From assembly GCA_041319085.1 (NCBI GenBank), contig CP101033.1, positions 1,452,501 to 1,516,500 on the forward strand: 64,000 bases of DNA. The letters run 5' to 3'. Below the pieces are notes generated by a model. It searched no databases and was not told where the DNA came from. It saw nothing but the letters and a program-made list of their open reading frames with translations. The DNA comes from Aeromonas veronii. GTDB lineage: Bacteria; Pseudomonadota; Gammaproteobacteria; Enterobacterales; Aeromonadaceae. Shown here in pieces: positions 1 through 8,393 of this stretch. The position numbers were made by a program, and so were the translations under genes. Within the stretch, counting starts at the first letter, position 1. Each line of letters opens with the position of its first letter.

Positions 1-286
1 CCCAATTACGTGTTGCATGGGGTGCCCCAGCGCCGCTTGTTAAGCCGCATTCACCTGCTGCCAGCTGGCATGGCTGGTGTAACCGCTGACTGTTGTAACC
101 TAAGAGGGAGCCAGGCTCCCCTTTTCAACATTTGGCATCCTGTCTTCAGCACTGCAAAGTTGCACCATTTACGGCATACATTGCCACGCATCGCCGAAAA
201 TTCAGCTCCTTCGCTACTTTAAAGAAGTTTCTACTGGTCTTACCTGAGTAAATCCCTTTGCTTTTCATTTAACAAGGTATTTACAT
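1..286. other. No supported gene; left-edge stretch with a possible terminator
   Basis: I see no gene I can name here. The third forward frame stays open from the window edge to a TGA at 87-89, and a weak hairpin (GGGAG/CTCCC, about 106-120) followed by CTTTT lies just after it. A gene ending at 89 with its terminator is therefore possible, but the visible tail (about 28 residues) is not recognisable. No convincing promoter for the operon that starts at 335 is visible. Confidence 0.3.
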
Positions 287-334
287 TTGAGTGTCACCAG
301 CATCGGTGACGTTCACAACGGCAAGGAGCCAGTT

Positions 335-1423
335 ATGACCCATGTCGACATCCCTTTCCTTCGTTACCTCGATGCGGAAGGGTGCCCGGTCGCCACCTTA
401 CCGACCTGGCTGGACAAGGCGATACTGCACACCTTCTACCGCAATATGGTGATGGTGCGCAGCTATGACAAAAAAGCGATTGCGCTGCAACGAACCGGCA
501 AGCTCGGTACTTTTCCCTCCCATCTCGGCGCAGAAGCCGTGGGGATTGGCATTGGTCTCGCCATGCAGCCGCAGGATGTCTACGTTCCCTACTATCGGGA
601 CATGCCCACCCTCTATGTGCGGGGCGTGCCGATGGAGAAGAACCTGCAATATTGGGGTGGTGACGAGCGGGGCAGTTATTTTCTCAAACCCGATGGGACT
701 CCCTCTGAAGATCTCCCCATCTGCGTCCCCATCGCCACCCAGATCACCCACGCGTGCGGCATTGCGTCCGCCTTCAAACTGCGTAATCAACCGCGCGTCG
801 CCGTGGTCACCATCGGCGACGGCGGCACCTCCAAGGGGGATTTTCTGGAGGGGCTCAACTGCGTCGGGGTGTGGCACCTGCCGATGGTCATCATCGTCAA
901 CAACAACCAGTGGGCCATCTCGGTGCCACGCAAGCTGCAATCGAGCGCCCCAACGCTGGCCCAGAAGGGGATTGGCGCCGGGGTGCGCAGCCTGCAGGTG
1001 GATGGCAACGATGTGGTGGCGGTCTACGATGCTGCCCGCAGTGCCGTCGAGCGGGCCCGCAACGGCAAGGGGCCGACCCTGATCGAGGCGGTCAGTTATC
1101 GTCTCGGCGATCACACCACTGCCGACGATGCCACTCGCTATCGCGATGGGGCCGAGGTCGAGGCCGCCTGGGCCAAGGAGCCGGTCAAGCGGCTGCGCCA
1201 GTTTATGCACAGCCAGGGCTGGTGGGATGAAGAGCAGGAGCAGAGCCTGTTGGCAGAGGCCGCCCGAGAGGTAGATCAGGCGGTCGCCCGTTATGAGGCG
1301 ATGGCGCCCCAGCCGCCGGAGGCGATGCTCGACTATCACTATGCCAGCCTGCCCGCCGAACTGTTGCCCCAGCGCGAGCGAGTGATTGCCAAGGGGATGA
1401 AGCAGGAGGTTGGCCATGAGTGA
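335..1423 (+). CDS. 2-oxoacid dehydrogenase E1 component, alpha subunit (PdhA/BkdA1 type)
   Basis: This is the thiamine-diphosphate-binding alpha subunit of an alpha2beta2-type E1, which decarboxylates a 2-oxoacid (pyruvate or a branched-chain oxoacid) for transfer to lipoyl-E2 in the cytoplasm. The TPP motif is visible as GDGGTSKGDF followed by NNNQWAIS, and the loop HTTADDATRYR matches the conserved E1-alpha loop. The LQRTGKLGTF segment resembles PdhA more than classical BkdA1, so the substrate is uncertain. I chose ATG 335 over the upstream in-frame TTG at 287 because AAGGAG lies 6 nt before it. That gives 362 residues, normal for the family. The 3' end overlaps the E1-beta start by 8 nt, so the two are translationally coupled. 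Confidence 0.9.
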   Translation: MTHVDIPFLRYLDAEGCPVATLPTWLDKAILHTFYRNMVMVRSYDKKAIALQRTGKLGTFPSHLGAEAVGIGIGLAMQPQDVYVPYYRDMPTLYVRGVPMEKNLQYWGGDERGSYFLKPDGTPSEDLPICVPIATQITHACGIASAFKLRNQPRVAVVTIGDGGTSKGDFLEGLNCVGVWHLPMVIIVNNNQWAISVPRKLQSSAPTLAQKGIGAGVRSLQVDGNDVVAVYDAARSAVERARNGKGPTLIEAVSYRLGDHTTADDATRYRDGAEVEAAWAKEPVKRLRQFMHSQGWWDEEQEQSLLAEAAREVDQAVARYEAMAPQPPEAMLDYHYASLPAELLPQRERVIAKGMKQEVGHE

Positions 1424-2402
1424 GATCAGTCTGCTGGAAGCGGTCAACATGGCCCTTCACTACGAGATGGAACACGACCCGGATGTGGTGGTGCTGGGCG
1501 AGGATGTGGGGGTCAACGGCGGGGTGTTTCGCGCCACCGTGGGCCTGCGCGATAAGTTCGGTTTCAAGCGGGTGATCGACACGCCGCTGGCCGAGGGATT
1601 GATCGCCGGGGTGGCGGTCGGCATGGCGACCCAAGGGCTCAAGCCGGTGGCGGAGTTCCAGTTTCAGGGGTTCATCTTCCCCGGGATGGAGCAGATCATC
1701 TGTCAGGCGGCGCGGATGCGAAACCGTACCCGTGGCCGTCTCTCCTGTCCCCTTGTCTATCGCTCACCTTATGGTGCAGGCATTCACTCGCCGGAGCATC
1801 ACAGCGAGAGTGTCGAGGCGCTGTTTGCCCATATTCCGGGGCTACGGGTGGTGATCCCCTCCAGCCCGAGACGCGCCTATGGCCTGCTGCTCTCGGCCAT
1901 CCGCGATCCGGATCCCGTGATGTTTTTCGAACCGGACCGCATTTATCGCTCGATGAAATCCGAGGTGGTGGATGACGGTGTCGGCCTGCCGCTGGATGTC
2001 TGCTTTACCCTGCGCCCGGGCCGGGATATCACGGTAGTGGCCTGGGGAGCCTGCATTCAGGAGGTGATGCGGGCGGCGAACCTGCTGGCCGAACAAGATA
2101 TCCAGTGCGAGGTACTTGATCTGGCCACCATCAAGCCGCTGGATATGGAGACCATCCTCACCTCGGTGCGCAAGACCGGTCGCTTGCTGGTGGTGCACGA
2201 GGCGTGTGGCAGCTTCGGGGTCGGCGCCGAAATCGTGGCGCGGGTGACCGAGCAGGCACTTCCCAGCCTCAAGGCGCCGCCCAAACGGCTGACCGGCGTG
2301 GATGCTGCCGTCCCTTACTATCGCAACGAAGCGTATTACCTCATCACCGAGCAGGATATCGCCGATGCGGCTCACCAGCTGATGGAGAACCAGTGGCTAT
2401 GA
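1416..2402 (+). CDS. 2-oxoacid dehydrogenase E1 component, beta subunit (PdhB/BkdA2 type)
   Basis: This is the transketolase-like beta subunit that completes the heterotetrameric E1 with the gene before it. Family landmarks are visible: the N-terminal VVVLGEDVG..GGVFRAT segment, RVIDTPLAEG, EFQFQGFIFPGMEQI, the SPYGAGIHSPEHHSES loop that contacts the cofactor, and the C-terminal domain beginning near LRPGRDITVVAWG. The start is ATG 1416, preceded by AGGAGG at 1404-1409; an in-frame TTG six bases upstream is less likely. The length of 328 residues is typical. Its stop overlaps the E2 start (ATGA). Confidence 0.9.
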   Translation: MSEISLLEAVNMALHYEMEHDPDVVVLGEDVGVNGGVFRATVGLRDKFGFKRVIDTPLAEGLIAGVAVGMATQGLKPVAEFQFQGFIFPGMEQIICQAARMRNRTRGRLSCPLVYRSPYGAGIHSPEHHSESVEALFAHIPGLRVVIPSSPRRAYGLLLSAIRDPDPVMFFEPDRIYRSMKSEVVDDGVGLPLDVCFTLRPGRDITVVAWGACIQEVMRAANLLAEQDIQCEVLDLATIKPLDMETILTSVRKTGRLLVVHEACGSFGVGAEIVARVTEQALPSLKAPPKRLTGVDAAVPYYRNEAYYLITEQDIADAAHQLMENQWL

Positions 2403-3499
2403 AATTTTTCAAATTACCGGATCTGGGTGAAGGGTTGGCCGAAGCCGAGATCGTCGAGTGGAAGGTGAGCGCCGGTGATACCGTTGCGGTCGATCAGGTG
2501 CTGTTGTCGGTGGAAACGGCCAAGGCGCTGGTGGATGTACCCTCTCCGGTGGCCGGGGTGATCGCCCGTCTTTGCGGCGCCGAGGGGGATATCCTCCATA
2601 TCGGTGCGCCCTTGGTGGAGTTCGAGGGGGGCGAGGATGATGGCACAGTGGTGGGCAAGGTAAGCGCCCATCAGCAACATATCGAGGATCACTTCGTGGT
2701 GGGGGCCATTGCCCCGGGTGGCGCGCTGGTACAAGCCATGCCAGTGGTGCGGTTACTGGCACAAAAACTGGGTCTGGATATCGACCGGCTCAAGGGAAGT
2801 GGCAGCGGCGGCATGATCACCGAGCTGGATGTTCAGCAGGCATTCGAGGCCCAGCAGAGCAGTGGCAACGAATTCCTCAAAGGGTCACGGCGGGCCATGG
2901 CCAAGGCGATGGAGCTCTCTCATCAGACGGTGGTGCCGGTCAGCATCACCGACGAGGTGGACTTGCGTCTCTGGCGCCCTGATGAAGATGTGACAGTGCG
3001 CCTTATCAAGGCCATTGGCGTGGCGTGCCGTGCCGAGCCCTCGATGAATGCCTGGTTTGATGGCGAAACCCTGTCACGGCGGCTGTTCAAAGAGGTCAAT
3101 GTGGCCATCGCGGTGGATTCGAAGCATGGCCTTTATGTGCCGGTGATGGAGAACGTGGCCGAGCGGGAGGGGGCAGATATCCGGCAGGGGCTGGATCGGA
3201 TGATCGCCGATGTGAAGGCGCGCGCCGTGCCCCGCGAGATGTTGCAGGGGGCGACCATCACCCTCACCAACTTCGGCGCCATCGCAGGCCGCTATGCCAG
3301 TCCCATCGTGACACCGCCGCAGGTGGCTATCATAGGGGCAGGCAAACTGTTCGAAAAAGTGGTGTTCATCCATGGCGAAGCACGCCCCGTCAGGGCATTG
3401 CCGCTGTCGATGACATTTGACCACAGGGCTTGTACTGGCGGGGAGGCGGCCCGTTTTCTCAGAGCGCTGGTCGACGCGTTGGAAACGGCCACCTTATAA
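2399..3499 (+). CDS. Dihydrolipoamide acyltransferase E2 of the 2-oxoacid dehydrogenase complex
   Basis: This is the core acyltransferase carrying the lipoyl swinging arm. Residues 1-80 form one biotinyl/lipoyl domain, with the lipoyl lysine in ETAKALV. The peripheral E1/E3-binding domain follows at about residues 120-155 (MPVVRLLAQKLGLDIDRLKGSGSGG). The C-terminal half is the catalytic domain. The real start is ATG 2399, overlapping the E1-beta stop; a longer in-frame opening to 2204 is only read-through. At 366 residues it is a short, single-lipoyl E2. The catalytic motif reads DHRACTGGEAARF, so the position normally held by Asp in HxxxDG is Thr. There is no E3 (lpd) gene nearby, so a shared E3 must be used. 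Confidence 0.9.
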   Translation: MKFFKLPDLGEGLAEAEIVEWKVSAGDTVAVDQVLLSVETAKALVDVPSPVAGVIARLCGAEGDILHIGAPLVEFEGGEDDGTVVGKVSAHQQHIEDHFVVGAIAPGGALVQAMPVVRLLAQKLGLDIDRLKGSGSGGMITELDVQQAFEAQQSSGNEFLKGSRRAMAKAMELSHQTVVPVSITDEVDLRLWRPDEDVTVRLIKAIGVACRAEPSMNAWFDGETLSRRLFKEVNVAIAVDSKHGLYVPVMENVAEREGADIRQGLDRMIADVKARAVPREMLQGATITLTNFGAIAGRYASPIVTPPQVAIIGAGKLFEKVVFIHGEARPVRALPLSMTFDHRACTGGEAARFLRALVDALETATL

Positions 3500-3503
3500 C
3501 GGT

Positions 3504-3538
3504 TTGTGCCCTGTCATTGGCAGGGCACAAATTTGTTT
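3504..3538 (+). terminator. Rho-independent terminator after the E1/E2 operon
   Basis: The arms TTGTGCCCTG (3504-3513) and CAGGGCACAA (3521-3530) pair perfectly around a 7-nt loop and are followed by ATTTGTTT. It starts 4 nt after the E2 stop codon. Confidence 0.85.
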
Positions 3539-3564
3539 GCGTAATCGACAAAGCCACGTATAAT
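3537..3564 (+). promoter_or_regulatory. Sigma70-type promoter for the cold-shock gene
   Basis: TTGCGT (3537-3542) and a consensus TATAAT (3559-3564) are separated by 16 nt. Transcription would begin near 3571, giving a leader of about 137 nt before the ATG at 3708. A long untranslated leader of this kind is characteristic of cold-inducible cspA-type mRNAs. Confidence 0.6.
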
Positions 3565-3707
3565 CCAAACCAGCTTGAAAGGGCGATAGTTATGTCAATG
3601 AATACGATGTTTTACATCTTGTCCTGTTGTTCATAAGTTAATCCCGTTTTTTGAGCTTTATCCGCTGAAAAGCATAAGTAATTATTTTGAATACAGGTTT
3701 AAAAGAT

Positions 3708-3917
3708 ATGTCTAACATGATCACCGGTACCGTTAAGTTTTTCAACGAAACCAAAGGTTTTGGCTTCATCCAGCAAGAAAACGGCCCGGACGTTTTCGTT
3801 CACTTCAGCGCTATTCAAGGTGCCGGTTTCCGCACCCTGGCTGAAGGTCAGCGTGTACAGTTCTCTGTGACCCAAGGTCAGAAAGGCCCGCAGGCTGAGA
3901 ACGTAACCGCTCTGTAA
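3708..3917 (+). CDS. Cold-shock protein, CspA family
   Basis: This 69-residue single cold-shock domain binds single-stranded RNA or DNA and acts as an RNA chaperone. Both nucleic-acid-binding motifs are intact: KGFGFIQ (RNP1) and VFVHF (RNP2). The start is ATG 3708 ([13 protein letters not shown]); an internal ATG at 3717 is possible and an upstream in-frame TTG at 3687 is unlikely. It is a monocistronic unit with its own promoter, a leader of about 137 nt and its own terminator. The exact paralogue (CspA, CspD or another) cannot be set from sequence alone. Confidence 0.93.
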   Translation: MSNMITGTVKFFNETKGFGFIQQENGPDVFVHFSAIQGAGFRTLAEGQRVQFSVTQGQKGPQAENVTAL

Positions 3918-3934
3918 TTTTTACAGAATTTAAG

Positions 3935-3968
3935 AAAGCCGTGGTACCTATGGTGCCGCGGCTTTTTG
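3935..3968 (+). terminator. Terminator of the cold-shock gene
   Basis: AAAGCCG.GGTACC pairs with GGTGCC.CGGCTTT around a TAT loop and is followed by a T-rich run (CTTTTTGTTT). It lies about 20 nt after the stop codon. Confidence 0.85.
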
Positions 3969-4008
3969 TTTATCTAGCTTCCGCTACTGACTTCCATGGT
4001 GCTGAATC

Positions 4009-4314
4009 ATGCTGCTATCGCTTCTGATTGTTGCCACCCTGAATCTGACCTCTGACGCGCCGGTACCGGTTCAATCCGCGATGGAAGCACAGGTGATCTG
4101 CCAGCAATTTGTCCAGGTTCGGATGGGTGCTGCGCTACAACCCGATGAGGTGATTGCGCGGCTGGTGCCTGATAGGGAAGGGGAGTGGCTGGTGGATGGC
4201 AAAGTAAAAGGACCCGAAGGTCCTTTGCTGTTTGCCTGTCATCTTCACCAAGGGAAGCGCTGGGAGCTACTTAACTTTTCGCTCTGGGCACCACTGCCTG
4301 TCAAAGCGGTTTAA
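4009..4314 (+). CDS. Small hypothetical protein with hydrophobic N terminus
   Basis: I do not recognise this 101-residue protein. The first 12 residues (MLLSLLIVATLN) are hydrophobic and could be a short signal or anchor, followed by a polar segment. Two Cys (in VICQQF and FACHLH) could form a disulfide if it is exported. The ribosome site before ATG 4009 is weak, so the start is uncertain. It converges on the small gene at 4301-4549 and overlaps its 3' end by 14 nt. Codon use looks like that of its neighbours, which supports a real gene. Confidence 0.55.
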   Translation: MLLSLLIVATLNLTSDAPVPVQSAMEAQVICQQFVQVRMGAALQPDEVIARLVPDREGEWLVDGKVKGPEGPLLFACHLHQGKRWELLNFSLWAPLPVKAV

Positions 4315-4549
4315 GTGCAACCAGCAGATGTTGCAGGTGTTCAACCATGGTCATGCCAAACGGGGTGAGATAGCCGCCATCTTCTGCGCTGATGAGCCCC
4401 TGTTGATGCAGGCGGGCTGCCGCTTGGCACAATTCTTCAGACATATCGCTGCGTAATTTAATCCCCAAGCTCATGTTGGCCGGATCAAAGCATGCCAGTA
4501 TTTTCAAATCGTTCACGAATTCGTTAGAAACCTGGTCGATCCCAATCAT
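4301..4549 (-). CDS. TIGR02647-family small putative DNA-binding protein
   Basis: This 82-residue protein fits a conserved small family found in Gammaproteobacteria, as I recall its pattern: an N-terminal LKILACFDP segment, then AAARLHQQGLISAEDGGYLTPFG and a C-terminal EHLQHLL helix. The central QGLI..EDGGYLT part looks like a winged-helix recognition unit, which is why the family is described as DNA-binding; a regulatory role is inference. GGAG lies upstream on the minus strand. It is convergent with, and slightly overlaps, the gene at 4009-4314. Confidence 0.75.
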   Translation of the reverse strand: MIGIDQVSNEFVNDLKILACFDPANMSLGIKLRSDMSEELCQAAARLHQQGLISAEDGGYLTPFGMTMVEHLQHLLVALKPL

Positions 4550-4794
4550 GGATTTACTCCTTACGCTAAAGATGTATGCAAACTAGCATCCCCGGATCCA
4601 CTTTAGTGGGCGCTGGCTCAAATTATTGATCTTTGGCTGGATGCCGCGTTTCAAATGCTGTTTTTTTCGGCGTAATCAAATGGTTGGCTGACTGCTTCGC
4701 CGAGGGCCGAGCCGGACCAAACGTGATAGGATAGGGCACTTCTTTATATCGGACGGTCTATTGGTGGCTGTTCGCCCTGTTCAAGGTATCGCTC

Positions 4795-5343
4795 ATGGTC
4801 AAGATCACTCTGGTATCCCTGCTGCATTCACTTTGTGCCCGCTTTCCTGTCTACCCCGCTGCTTCGTTGACGTCACTGCTGGATGCCCATCAGGGCGAGG
4901 TGTGGTTGCCTGCGCGCAAGGGGGCCGACATTGCGCTATTGCGCAAGCATGCCAAGGGGTCTCATGAGCTGGTGTCACTCGATGCAGGCTGGTGTGATTT
5001 TGCCGCCAGCGACAGCGGTGATACCCCCGAGCTGGATGCGCTGGCCAACTACGACACCGAGATGATGGATAACCTGCTGATGTACTGGCACAGCGCTGCC
5101 AAGATCAACAGCCCGATCACCGATAACCTGTTTGAGCTGCGTCGCGAGGTGGTGGATGAGGCCCACGGGGCCGAACTCGCTGCCGCCTGGGAGCAGCAGC
5201 AACAGTTGCGTTTTGAACAGCTGATGGCGATGGTGGCTAATGGCCAGGATCTGCTCTGTTTTGTCGAGGTGGAGTCCGCCTACTGGCTGCGGCAAAAGCT
5301 GAGCGAGCAGCCTGATGTGGAGCTGATCACCCCTGCGTTGTAA
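4795..5343 (+). CDS. Hypothetical protein, 182 residues
   Basis: I do not recognise this protein. It is soluble and acidic, with no signal peptide or membrane segment. The middle (about residues 75-105) is rich in Asp and Asn, and residues 125-150 (AHGAELAAAWEQQQQLRFEQL) are strongly helical and could form a coiled coil. The start ATG 4795 is preceded by AAGG about 9 nt upstream. It stands alone between the gene at 4301-4549 and the DUF2750 gene, in the same direction as the latter and 160 nt from it. Coding character is good across its length. Confidence 0.6.
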   Translation: MVKITLVSLLHSLCARFPVYPAASLTSLLDAHQGEVWLPARKGADIALLRKHAKGSHELVSLDAGWCDFAASDSGDTPELDALANYDTEMMDNLLMYWHSAAKINSPITDNLFELRREVVDEAHGAELAAAWEQQQQLRFEQLMAMVANGQDLLCFVEVESAYWLRQKLSEQPDVELITPAL

Positions 5344-5502
5344 AAGGGGCAATATGAAGGCTGGTGGTCTCGTTATCGAGGAGGCTGCTCTATCCTTAGG
5401 GGCGTCATTGTCCTCCCCATCCGGTGCCAAGGGGCTGCAAGCTGGACAAGCTGACGACAAGATGTGAACATGGCGCCCTTTATCGAGAGAGAGACTTGGC
5501 CA

Positions 5503-5895
5503 ATGAGCTATGAACTGAGCGACACCGAGCGCAACGCCGCGCTGCAACTGAACGCTGATTACCGTTACGATCACTTCATCAGCAAGCTGGTCGAGCATGA
5601 AGAGCTGTTCGTCCTGACTGACGAGCATGGTGTCATGATGCTGACCACCGACGATGAAGATTGCATTCCGGTATGGCCGCACCCGGAGTACGCCAAGGCG
5701 TGGGCCGAAGGCGAGTGGGCCGATTGCAAGCCGCAGTCCATCACCCTCAAGGTATGGCTGGAGCGCTGGGTTGACGGTATGGAGCAGGACGAGCTGTGTG
5801 TTGCCGTGTTCCCGACCCCGGATCAGGAAGGCATCGTACTGGAGCCGGCTGACGTGGCTGACGCCATTGCCGAGAAGCAGGCCAAACGCGGCTGA
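5503..5895 (+). CDS. DUF2750-family protein
   Basis: This small acidic cytoplasmic protein matches DUF2750: an N-terminal helix (ERNAALQLNADYRYDHFISKL), then an ELFVLTDEHG strand, and the VWPHPEYAKAWAEGEWADCKPQSI.L..WLERWVDGM block, ending in a FPTPDQEGIVLEP segment. Function is unknown for the family. I favour ATG 5503 (130 residues), where the conserved region starts; in-frame GTG 5464 and ATG 5470 are upstream but poorly placed. A strong terminator follows about 30 nt later. Confidence 0.8.
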   Translation: MSYELSDTERNAALQLNADYRYDHFISKLVEHEELFVLTDEHGVMMLTTDDEDCIPVWPHPEYAKAWAEGEWADCKPQSITLKVWLERWVDGMEQDELCVAVFPTPDQEGIVLEPADVADAIAEKQAKRG

Positions 5896-5926
5896 GCACC
5901 GCTCGATTCGCAACACCGGTTGCCAA

Positions 5927-5960
5927 CAAAGACCCCGCTATCTGGCGGGGTCTTTTGTTT
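5927..5960. terminator. Bidirectional terminator between DUF2750 gene and the solute-binding protein gene
   Basis: CAAAGACCCCGC pairs with GCGGGGTCTTTTG around a 6-nt loop. T runs lie on the right, and A runs on the left serve the minus strand, so it can end both convergent transcripts. Confidence 0.88.
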
Positions 5961-5989
5961 TAAGGACTTTTGCCGATGGGCTGATGCAA

Positions 5990-7840
5990 TCAGGGCTGGC
6001 GATAAGTGGTGTCGATGATAGGCTCGGCCGGGAAAGTCTTGCCGCTCTTGATGGCTGCCCTGGTCTCGGATTTTAGCTCTTCATCAATCCATAGCAGACC
6101 GCCATAGCTGTAACCGCTGTTGTCGCCACCGAGGGGCCAGTAGAGCTGCTCGCTCTTTGGGGTTGCGGGCACCTTGGGCAGTTTGATCCAGCGCCAGGCG
6201 CCTTCCCGGGTGTAGGGCACCTGATAGGCGGGGACGAAGCTGGCCAGCTCATAGAGCCGCTGCTGGATCTGCCGTGACAGGGCCGCCTTTTTGGCAAAGT
6301 CGAACTCCTTGTCGTACTGCTCCACCAGCGCTGTGATGGCGTCGTCATCGATGTTCATGATGTTGTTGGTCTGGGGTTTGTTGGCGTTGATCTTGTGGAA
6401 GAACTCCCAATAGGCGGGATAGCGGCTGCCAGCCCAGGCCATCCAGGCGCTCTGGTGCTTTTTCTCCAGCATCGATTTGAAACCGGCCGAGGCATCCATC
6501 AGGTTGAGCTCCAGATTGAGCCCCGCCTTCTTGGCCTCTTCCCGCAACAGCGTGAGCCGCTGGGCGTGCTCTGCGGTGGTGTAGGTGATGGCGAGGGTCA
6601 GCGATTGCCCCTTGTCGTTTTGCAAAATCCCCTGTGGCCCCACTTTGTTGAACCCGGCCTTGGTAAAGTACTCCCGTGCCAGCTTGGGATCGAACGGACG
6701 GGCTTTGAGCTCGCTGTTGGTAAACTCCCCCTGACCCGAGCCATAGCTGTTGAGGCGCTGGTAATCCCCCCTCAGCAGGGTGGTGAGCATTTTGTCGAGG
6801 TTGAGGGCATGCTGGATCCCGAGTCGCACATTGAGGTCTTTGAGCAGCGGATCGGCGGTGTTGAGATAGAGCCCCATCGGTGATTGCGGGGTCTGGTTGT
6901 AGAACCAGGTACGCGCAATATAACCCTTCTCGAACTCGGCGGTTTTGGTCTTGTCGTGCCACCAGTTGGGCATTACCAGCGGGAAGGTGTCGAGATCGCC
7001 GCGCAGGAAGTGTTGCCAGGCGATGTTCATATCCCTGAGCACCTTGATCTCGATCCGCGCGGGATTGAAGCGATGCTGGAAGTAGCGCTCATCATCCCCC
7101 CACCAGTTTTCAATCCGCTTGAAGGTGACCGACTTGCCCTTTTTCACCTGATCGAGCTGATAGGGGCCGGTCACCGGCAACACCTTCCAGTTGTACTCCT
7201 TGACCCAGTTGGCGGTGAGCGTGATGGCGTGGCTCGGCTCCGGGCTGATGGGCAGTGATTCGAGCAGATCCTGGCGGCTCTTTTCGGTGCCGCTGGTGAT
7301 GGCCAGGGTGTGATCATCAAACTTGGTGATGTCTGCTATCTGGGTGCTGTAGTAGTTGTTGTACCAGGGGTCGTTGATCTCCTTGCTGCGCATCATCTTG
7401 AGGGTAAAGAGCCAGTCATCGGCGGTGACCGGTTGGCCGTCTGACCAGCGCGCCTTGGGATTGATGCGAAAATAGAGGGTCTTGTTGTCGGCGCCGAAGG
7501 CCCACTCGTTTGCCAGCATTGGCATGGGGTTGCCGGTGACGGGATGAGTGCTCAGCAGAGGCAGGTTGGTTTCCCGCACGTAACCGGCAAAGCCGCCGTT
7601 GGAGTCGGGGCCATATTTGCGCAGGGTCAGGGGAAAGCTGGTCATAAAGGTGCGAAAGGTGCCGCCGCGCTTGGCGGCCGGATCGGCATAGATAGGATCC
7701 TGGTTGTTGCTCTCCCACTTCAAGTCAGCGGGCAGCGTGGCACTCCAGCCAAAGGGGCTCCAGCACAGGGTCAGGGTGATGGCGGTGGCGCGAATGATAG
7801 GGGAGAGTCGGCGCTCCCCGGCGGTGATGGTCGATGGCAT
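5990..7840 (-). CDS. Peptide-type ABC transporter solute-binding protein (SBP family 5, YejA-like)
   Basis: This 616-residue periplasmic binding protein would capture a peptide-like ligand. A signal peptide spans about residues 1-34 (hydrophobic TAITLTLCW, cleavage near GWSA). The mature N terminus, with KWESNNQDPIYADPAAKRGGTFRTFMTSFPLTLRKYGPDS, closely resembles the E. coli YejA pattern, and the SBP_bac_5 core follows (NEWAFGADNKTLYFRINPKARWSDGQPVTADDWLFT). No permease or ATPase genes flank it, so it is an orphan binding protein or works with a distant transporter. Its leader contains an inverted repeat at 7882-7916. Confidence 0.87.
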   Translation of the reverse strand: MPSTITAGERRLSPIIRATAITLTLCWSPFGWSATLPADLKWESNNQDPIYADPAAKRGGTFRTFMTSFPLTLRKYGPDSNGGFAGYVRETNLPLLSTHPVTGNPMPMLANEWAFGADNKTLYFRINPKARWSDGQPVTADDWLFTLKMMRSKEINDPWYNNYYSTQIADITKFDDHTLAITSGTEKSRQDLLESLPISPEPSHAITLTANWVKEYNWKVLPVTGPYQLDQVKKGKSVTFKRIENWWGDDERYFQHRFNPARIEIKVLRDMNIAWQHFLRGDLDTFPLVMPNWWHDKTKTAEFEKGYIARTWFYNQTPQSPMGLYLNTADPLLKDLNVRLGIQHALNLDKMLTTLLRGDYQRLNSYGSGQGEFTNSELKARPFDPKLAREYFTKAGFNKVGPQGILQNDKGQSLTLAITYTTAEHAQRLTLLREEAKKAGLNLELNLMDASAGFKSMLEKKHQSAWMAWAGSRYPAYWEFFHKINANKPQTNNIMNIDDDAITALVEQYDKEFDFAKKAALSRQIQQRLYELASFVPAYQVPYTREGAWRWIKLPKVPATPKSEQLYWPLGGDNSGYSYGGLLWIDEELKSETRAAIKSGKTFPAEPIIDTTYRQP

Positions 7841-7881
7841 GTCCTTGCTCTCCTGAAGTCTGCTTCCTGCAGATCACACAC

Positions 7882-7916
7882 TGATGATGTCAGTCCCGAT
7901 GGGGACTGGCTCATCA
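7882..7916 (-). promoter_or_regulatory. Inverted repeat in the leader of the YejA-like gene
   Basis: TGATGA...TCATCA flanks a second stem CAGTCCC/GGGGACTG with a GAT loop, so the whole element can fold into a long interrupted hairpin. It ends about 42 nt before the start codon at 7840. No T run follows on the minus strand, so it is not an obvious terminator. An operator or a leader RNA structure are both possible. The rest of 7917-8197 shows nothing I can name. Confidence 0.35.
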
Positions 7917-8197
7917 TGAAAATTTTATCCTGTCAGGTCAATGAAATAGCGTAAATTGGCAGATATTCATCATGTCACTCTCCTGGGGGGGGAACCTGCG
8001 CAGGGCACCCAGCAGCAGGGGAGTCCCCTCCAGCTCTCACTTGATGGTAACGCGCCTTCGGCCGCTAATTGCAGTGACAAGATGATGAAATGATGGAGAG
8101 GAGAGGGTGAAGAGGTGCGGGTGATAAGAATTGACGACTAGACTGGAAAGAGGTGGCCATATTCACTGGCCGCCCTGCAGCCTACCGGAGGTATTCC

Positions 8198-8377
8198 ATG
8201 AGCGACCATCTGCTGCTCCCCCATGGTGAAGATCTGCGTCGTGCGGTGCGCTGGCTCAGCGAGCATCACCAGCACGATATCGCCGCCATTGAAGAGGCCA
8301 GTCTGCGTTTTGATCTCTCGCCGCTGGATGAGGAGTTTCTGATCCAGCACTGGCTCGACAGCCAGCGGCCATCATGA
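8198..8377 (+). CDS. Small hypothetical protein, 59 residues
   Basis: I do not recognise this protein. ATG 8198 has a strong ribosome site (GGAGG at 8187-8191), and the product (MSDHLLLPHGEDLRRAV...) is acidic and helical, with no export signal. An upstream in-frame start at 8153 lacks a ribosome site. The segment EHHQHDIAAIEEASLRFDLSPLDEEFL suggests a small helical bundle. It is convergent with the HD-GYP gene, 16 nt away. No neighbour suggests a role. Confidence 0.6.
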   Translation: MSDHLLLPHGEDLRRAVRWLSEHHQHDIAAIEEASLRFDLSPLDEEFLIQHWLDSQRPS

Positions 8378-8393
8378 AGTGTGAGGTAGGGGA

